Positions 36,855-41,633 of a stretch of 41,633 nucleotides of DNA are shown here, piece by piece. The stretch covers positions 1-41,633 of the forward strand of contig JAITXE010000018.1 of NCBI GenBank assembly GCA_031284925.1, in the 5' to 3' direction. Made by a program: the position numbers and the translations under genes. Every line of letters begins with the position of its first letter. Within the stretch, counting starts at the first letter, position 1. The stretch comes from Methanobrevibacter sp. (GTDB lineage: Archaea > Methanobacteriota > Methanobacteria > Methanobacteriales > Methanobacteriaceae). The notes beneath the pieces were generated by a model that made no database searches, was not told where the DNA came from, and saw only the letters and a program-made list of their open reading frames with translations.

Positions 36855-38762
36855 TTATTGAATTCTCGTACATTCTAAATTAAGAGGTGTCTTAGTTTCT
36901 ATTTTAAGACTTTTATGTATACTTGATGCTAGATCCACAGTTTTATGTGGGTCTCCATGACAGGTTATGATTTTTTCTGGTTTTGTGCTTAATCTTTTAA
37001 CATAATCCATGAGTTGTCGTCTGTTAGAATGACCACTGAAGCCTTCAATTGTTTGGATGTTCATTTTAACATGAAAAACCTTAGTTTTCCCATCTTTCAT
37101 CAGCGGAATCTCCGTCCATCCTTTTTGGATTCTTCTGCCTAATGAACCTTCTGATTGATATCCAACGAATATTAATGTATTTTTTTCATCATCACATAAT
37201 GCTTTAAAGTACTCAACTGAATTTCCACCAGTTAACATTCCTGAGGTAGATAAAATAATAGATGGTTCTCCTTCAATGATATCTTTCCTTTTATTGGGGT
37301 TAGTAACCTTATGAAATGCATCTGAGATAAATGGGTTTCTACCAGCATGAAATATTTGATCTCTTAAATCCTTACTTAAATATTCTGGTCTTGCAGTATG
37401 GATTGCGGTTGCCTCCCAAATCATCCCATCAATATGGATTGGAACTTCATCAATCATACCATGACGCATATACTCTTCTAAAACCACCATTAATTCTTGT
37501 GCTCTTCCTACTGCAAAAACAGGTATCAAAACCTTACCTTTTTGTTTTAAGGTTTGATATATTGTTTTCATGAGTTTTTTCTCTGAGGTATTTCTTGATG
37601 GTTGAACATCATCATGCCCCCCATAAGTACTTTCCATGACCAAGGTTTCTAATCTTGGAAACTTAGATGTTGCTGGGTCAAGTAATCGACTTCTTTCAAA
37701 CTTAAAATCTCCAGTATATACCATATTATGTTGACCATCACCAATATGCAGATGAGCTATTGATGAACCAAGAATATGTCCTGCATTATGAAGAGTTAAC
37801 TTAATATCTTGAGCTATATTTGTAACTTCCCCATAATCAAGAGTTATAGTTCGTTCTACAGTTTTTTGAACATTTTTTGTATCAAAAGGAAGTGGATTAT
37901 CTTCTCTATGAGCTATATCTATATGATCTAATTGCAGTAAAGTCATTAAATCCCTTGTTGGTGTTGTACAAAAAACAGGTCCATCGTATCCATAATGGTA
38001 TAAGTAAGGTAAAAAACCACAATGATCTAAGTGAGCATGTGAAATTACAACAGCATCTAATTCCTCGAGTGAGAATTCCGGCACATTTAAATAGGGGAAT
38101 GAAGATTTTGGATCATTTCCTGCAACATTAACCCCACAATCAATCATGACTCTACTATTAGGGGTTTGTAATAACATGCATGATCTTCCAACCTCTCTAA
38201 ATCCCCCCATAGAAGTTAATCTAGCCCAATCATTTTCATGATTAACTTCCTGATGAATTCTTTTACCAAAAGATAGAAGGAATTGTTTTCTATCTTCACT
38301 ACTTTGTTTTAGGATATGTCTTATTTTTTCAATTATTTTTGAAGGTATTGGTGGTGTTCTAAGAATTTTCGGAGCCCATCCAGTATTTTTAACTATTTCT
38401 CGTGATGTGACCCCATATTTTCCAATGACAATACCTGGTTTTTTTGATTCAATACGAACTTCAGATGTCACATCATTAAATCCAATATTAGTAATCTCAG
38501 CCTCTTTAGGAACAATTTCATGAATTTTTTCAATTGTTTTTTCTTGATCTAAAAGAACCGTTTTATCTGAACGCACTATTATGCGCTTTCTCAAGTCTTT
38601 AGCCAAATTCCTAATTAAATCTCCATTTTCAGTTATTATTTCAGGGTTTTTTGTATATATTACAACTTCTGATCCTTCAAATTCTATATTGGCTAATTGA
38701 ACTCGTTTAGGCAATTTTTTAACAATAGCACTTTTAATCTTTTCTAAACTCTCTGAACTCAT
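36855..38762 (-). CDS. fttA: FttA/aCPSF1, KH-MBL-beta-CASP ribonuclease and transcription terminator
   Basis: The archaeal CPSF73 homologue that cleaves nascent transcripts and releases RNA polymerase at U-rich ends. About 635 residues. Two KH domains fill residues about 5-140 (the second with GIVIGKYG). The metallo-beta-lactamase domain carries SHAHLDHCG around 241-249 (counted from this start), [17 protein letters not shown] and [10 protein letters not shown]. The beta-CASP domain has [19 protein letters not shown] and STSGMLTGG, and the C-terminal His motif [11 protein letters not shown] and TCHGDP are present. ATG 38762 is preferred because GTGAT lies 3 nt upstream; TTG 38774 is in frame. 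psmB is upstream on the same strand, an arrangement also known in other Methanobacteriales. Confidence 0.96.
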   Translation of the reverse strand: MSSESLEKIKSAIVKKLPKRVQLANIEFEGSEVVIYTKNPEIITENGDLIRNLAKDLRKRIIVRSDKTVLLDQEKTIEKIHEIVPKEAEITNIGFNDVTSEVRIESKKPGIVIGKYGVTSREIVKNTGWAPKILRTPPIPSKIIEKIRHILKQSSEDRKQFLLSFGKRIHQEVNHENDWARLTSMGGFREVGRSCMLLQTPNSRVMIDCGVNVAGNDPKSSFPYLNVPEFSLEELDAVVISHAHLDHCGFLPYLYHYGYDGPVFCTTPTRDLMTLLQLDHIDIAHREDNPLPFDTKNVQKTVERTITLDYGEVTNIAQDIKLTLHNAGHILGSSIAHLHIGDGQHNMVYTGDFKFERSRLLDPATSKFPRLETLVMESTYGGHDDVQPSRNTSEKKLMKTIYQTLKQKGKVLIPVFAVGRAQELMVVLEEYMRHGMIDEVPIHIDGMIWEATAIHTARPEYLSKDLRDQIFHAGRNPFISDAFHKVTNPNKRKDIIEGEPSIILSTSGMLTGGNSVEYFKALCDDEKNTLIFVGYQSEGSLGRRIQKGWTEIPLMKDGKTKVFHVKMNIQTIEGFSGHSNRRQLMDYVKRLSTKPEKIITCHGDPHKTVDLASSIHKSLKIETKTPLNLECTRIQ

Positions 38763-38933
38763 GTAATCACTCAAAAATAAGATGCAAAGTTATAATGAAT
38801 AAAAAATAATGTGTTAAGAATAATATTAAATAAGGATAATATATTAAGAATAAATAAATTAGTATTAGAAATAAAACAAAACTAATTGTTTTAATAAAAT
38901 ATAAAATAAAAATAAATTTTGTTGGATTATAAA

Positions 38934-39551
38934 TTAATTCAATTTTTCCAACTTATTTTGAACTTCATCTTTTGATAGCATTTTAAACCCATCTTTAGTA
39001 ACTGTTGCTACTAAAATACCATTTCCAGAGTATGTGTCTCTTTCAATAGCTGAACTAATAGCTCTTATTGCAACATCTATTCCTTCATCTACACTGACAT
39101 CTTCTTTTAACCTATCTTCTAAGACACCATATGCAAATAAAGATCCTGAACCAGTAGAAATAAATGAATCCTTAATCATGCCTCCAGCAGGATCTAAAGA
39201 ATAAATTGAAGCTCCGTTTTCATCTACTCCACCAAGTAAAGTTTGCACATATAATGGAGAAGAATGTAAAATATTAGCTGATACTGCAGATGCAGATTCC
39301 ACACTAATATTCTCACCATTTCTCATTTTATACAATGAAACTTCAGCAGAGATAACCTTCATTAAACTTTGAGCATCAGCAACAGACCCAGCTATTGTAG
39401 CAGCCAAATGATCATCAATCTTAAATATTTTCTCAGCAACTTTATGTGCTACTAAGTTTCCCATACTTGCTCTTCTTTCACTTGCAAATACAACACCATC
39501 TACACAGGTGATTCCTACAGTCGTAGTTCCTTCTAATGTTTTGCCTTTCAT
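38934..39551 (-). CDS. psmB: Proteasome subunit beta
   Basis: Catalytic subunit of the archaeal 20S proteasome. From the preferred ATG 39551 (GAGGT 6 nt upstream; earlier in-frame starts up to 39590 are poorly placed) the protein has 205 residues. Its propeptide is MKGKTLEG, cleaved before Thr9, which becomes the N-terminal nucleophile (TTTVGI). In mature numbering Glu17 and Lys33 are at the catalytic positions (FASERRAS and KVAEKIFK). GSGSLFAYGVLED and DRDTYSGNG-like ERDTYSGNG blocks mark the C-terminal half. It precedes fttA by about 170 bp on the same strand. The alpha subunit is not in this window. Confidence 0.97.
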   Translation of the reverse strand: MKGKTLEGTTTVGITCVDGVVFASERRASMGNLVAHKVAEKIFKIDDHLAATIAGSVADAQSLMKVISAEVSLYKMRNGENISVESASAVSANILHSSPLYVQTLLGGVDENGASIYSLDPAGGMIKDSFISTGSGSLFAYGVLEDRLKEDVSVDEGIDVAIRAISSAIERDTYSGNGILVATVTKDGFKMLSKDEVQNKLEKLN

Positions 39552-39879
39552 AATATACCTCATTGCATGAATTAATTTTATAATAATCAAACTATCGGAT
39601 GAATATTTTATTAAAATAAATAATTATTAAAAATATATAATAAATTCTAAAACAATATATATTTATTTAAAAAAAAGTTAATTAAAAATAGTAATAAAAA
39701 TTATTCCTGAAATTATATATAAACAAAATTATATATAAACATATCCCCTATTAAAATTATTATTTTTTTAAAAAAATCATCTTAACCAGTTATAACATAA
39801 TTAATCTCATCATGAAATAAGTAATTAATACTGATTTTAAATATAAAGAATTATTAATTGTAATATTTTAAAAACTAAA

Positions 39880-40590
39880 TTATTCTAATATTGATTCTTT
39901 AAATTCGCAGCTTATATCTTTATTACTGAAAGCTAAAGCTAAAAATGTTGGGTTTCTACTTTTATATTTATTATAATATTTTTTATCCTTAATTTGATTA
40001 AAAGCTTGATTTAATAATGATTCTAATGGAATTTCTTCTGAGTATTTAACTTCAACAATTATTACTTAGTCTTTGAATTTAAATACTGCATCAATTCGTC
40101 CTGCTAAAATTGAAACTTCCCCTTGACTTTCTATACCAAATAAATATAGTATTATATTAAAATTTACCAAGATTCATCACTTACAGCTTCTTCTGGATTC
40201 AGAATTAGTGGGTTTTTTGATATGATTCTTGATACATCAAAAATTTCAACAGGTTCATTGAAAGCTTTATCAAAATTATTAGGGGTAAAATTACGCCTTT
40301 ATATACAATACATTTTTTATCAGGTAAAACATCTCTTTCTAATGATAAACTTGACTAATAGTTTCAGGGTCATGATCTATAACAGAACTATTAGGGTCAT
40401 TTATTAAATCATAAGACGTTTTTGGTCTAAATACATTGAAAATCTCTTTAAATAATAAAGTTGGAATATTATTGTTTTTAACTGCTCTTCTAACACTAAA
40501 TTGACTAATATCCACTGGTTTACCATTAAAAGGATAGAAATATTCTCATTACAAGTAGTTTACAAGTGAAAAATTTCCAGGAGGTAAAAC
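39880..40590 (-). pseudogene. Decayed PD-(D/E)XK nuclease-type protein (PDDEXK_9/AAA-like)
   Basis: Minus-strand pieces read LPPGNFSLVNYL, VDISQFSVRRAVKNNNIPTL, VFRPKTSYDLINDPNSS, then EPVEIFDVSRIISKNPLILN and PEEAVSDESW, then LFGIESQGEVSILAGRIDAV, a TAA at about 40064, VIIVEVKYSEEIPLESLL and NQAFNQIKDKKYYNKYKSRN to a stop at 39880-39882. GRID plus VEVKY is a PD-(D/E)XK nuclease core, and the YYNKY..RNPTFLALAFS ending fits the nuclease domain of AAA-ATPase/PDDEXK_9 proteins common in gut archaea and bacteria. Several stops and frameshifts are present, and the N-terminal ATPase part is missing. Confidence 0.6.
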
Positions 40591-40629
40591 TTTTTTACAC
40601 TACCCTAAATTTACAGTGTCCTTTTAAAT

Positions 40630-41544
40630 CTAAAATATATCCAACCAGTTGTTTTTATCTTCAGTTTTTCCTTTAATAATGTTGAAAAATTCATTTTGTA
40701 TTGATTTAGTAACAGAACCTACTTTTCCATTCCCCACAGTAATTCTATCAACTGTTCTTATAGGAGTTATCTCAGCTGCTGTTCCTGTATAAAATAATTC
40801 ATCGGAAATATAAAGCATTTCTCTTGGGATTTTTTCCTCTGATACTTCATAACCTAAATCTTTAGCTATTTTAATCACTGAATCTCTTGTTATTCCCTTT
40901 AATATAGATGATGAAATAGATGGAGCATATAATTTATTATCATGAACAAAAAATATATTTTCTCCACTTCCCTCTCCAACAAAACCATTATGATCTAACA
41001 TAATACATTCATCAAAACTATTTTGTTTTGCTTCTAATTTAGCAAGCTGTGCATTCATATAATTTGCTCCTGATTTAGCCAAACTTGGAAGAGTGTTTGG
41101 AGCTAGACGTACCCATGATGAAACACCAACATCCACACCTTTTTCAACAGCATCACCACCAAGATAGGCCCCCCAACTCCAAACAGCAATAGCTATAGAA
41201 GTAGATGAGTTTGTAGGATCAACACCAAAAGTACCATATCCCCTATAAACAATAGGTCTTATATAAGACTCTTTAAGATTATTAATACGTATTGTATCCT
41301 TAATAACTTTAGCTATTTCCTTTTGTGAGTAATCAATATTCATATGATAGATTTTCATTGATTCAAACAATCTTTTAACATGCTTTTTTAATCTAAAAAC
41401 TCCTACTTTTCCATTAATTTCATAGGATCTTATTCCTTCAAAAACACTTGAACCATAATGTATAACATGAGAAAGAATATGTATATTAGCATCTTTCCAA
41501 TCAATGAATTTTCCATCCATCCAAATTTTTCCATTTTCATCCAT
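40630..41544 (-). CDS. ilvE: Branched-chain amino acid aminotransferase
   Basis: PLP-dependent class IV transaminase that interconverts Leu/Ile/Val and their 2-oxo acids with glutamate/2-oxoglutarate. 304 residues, the normal family length. HVIHYGSSVFEGIRSY near 26-41 is the start of the class IV domain. The PLP lysine is Lys157 in LPSLAKSGANYMN. GFVGEGSGENIFFV near 187-200 and YTGTAAEITPIRTVD near 255-269 are the phosphate and substrate-binding blocks. GAGGGG lies 8-13 nt before ATG 41544. The gene is complete; the window ends 89 bp upstream of it. Its downstream neighbour is the nuclease pseudogene, not another ilv gene. Confidence 0.96.
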   Translation of the reverse strand: MDENGKIWMDGKFIDWKDANIHILSHVIHYGSSVFEGIRSYEINGKVGVFRLKKHVKRLFESMKIYHMNIDYSQKEIAKVIKDTIRINNLKESYIRPIVYRGYGTFGVDPTNSSTSIAIAVWSWGAYLGGDAVEKGVDVGVSSWVRLAPNTLPSLAKSGANYMNAQLAKLEAKQNSFDECIMLDHNGFVGEGSGENIFFVHDNKLYAPSISSSILKGITRDSVIKIAKDLGYEVSEEKIPREMLYISDELFYTGTAAEITPIRTVDRITVGNGKVGSVTKSIQNEFFNIIKGKTEDKNNWLDIF

Positions 41545-41633
41545 ATATTTAAACCCCTCTTTTTATTAATATTAACTTATTTTATAAATATTAATTTTAT
41601 TCATGTGAATATATATTTCTTAAAATTATAAAA

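Overview
The window looks like chromosome of a very AT-rich methanogenic archaeon of the order Methanobacteriales, most likely Methanobrevibacter or a close relative. This is an inference from gene content. It carries archaeal pterin synthesis (MptE), methanofuran synthesis (MfnD), the archaeal short triosephosphate isomerase, the archaeal TIGR00300 ornithine cyclodeaminase, a DUF2115/UPF0305 protein, and the archaeal pair proteasome beta subunit plus FttA/aCPSF1. Starts are preceded by GGTGAT or GGAGGT-like Shine-Dalgarno sequences and several genes use TTG or GTG. Intergenic DNA is long and almost pure A/T.

Layout. 1-2.3 kb: eroded surface-glycan genes, namely a glycosyltransferase tail, a DUF2142 fragment with an in-frame TGA, and a DUF6056-like membrane gene broken at a (TA)10 tract. 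3-6.7 kb: trpS, a SpoIIM-like membrane gene, and a PIN-ATPase-KH gene. 7.1-8.9 kb: two tandem decayed FilR1-like HTH regulators. 8.9-12.6 kb: DUF2115, a HIRAN-like protein with an internal repeat, archaeal ornithine cyclodeaminase, and a small decayed ORF. 13-15.7 kb: tpiA and pgk (glycolysis/gluconeogenesis), with thiE convergent. 15.7-20 kb: a decayed membrane ORF, a Gfo/Idh/MocA dehydrogenase, hemC, an unrecognised pseudogene, and a 145-bp MITE-like inverted repeat. 20-29.8 kb: conserved housekeeping genes (MIP18-type Fe-S factor, tRNA-Ile, mptE, nth, aroA, truA, mfnD, xerA-like recombinase, PRC-barrel protein, aspartate dehydrogenase, Thg1). 29.9-36.8 kb: a surface-glycan island with an FkbM methyltransferase, three GT2 glycosyltransferases, a broken glycosyltransferase-like gene and a broken methyltransferase. 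36.8-41.6 kb: fttA, psmB, a PD-(D/E)XK nuclease pseudogene, and ilvE.

The most striking theme is selective decay. Housekeeping genes are intact, while at least ten accessory genes (surface glycans, regulators, a nuclease, unknowns) are broken. Three of the surface-glycan breaks fall at or beside simple repeats: (TA)10, an A6T5 run and a T5 run. That fits phase variation, recent genome erosion in a host-associated lineage, or homopolymer errors in the assembly. Two related GT2 genes in inverted orientation share a nearly identical 5' third, and a ~120-bp repeat occurs in inverted copies at 0.74 and 24 kb. No CRISPR array, rRNA or intact transposase gene was seen.
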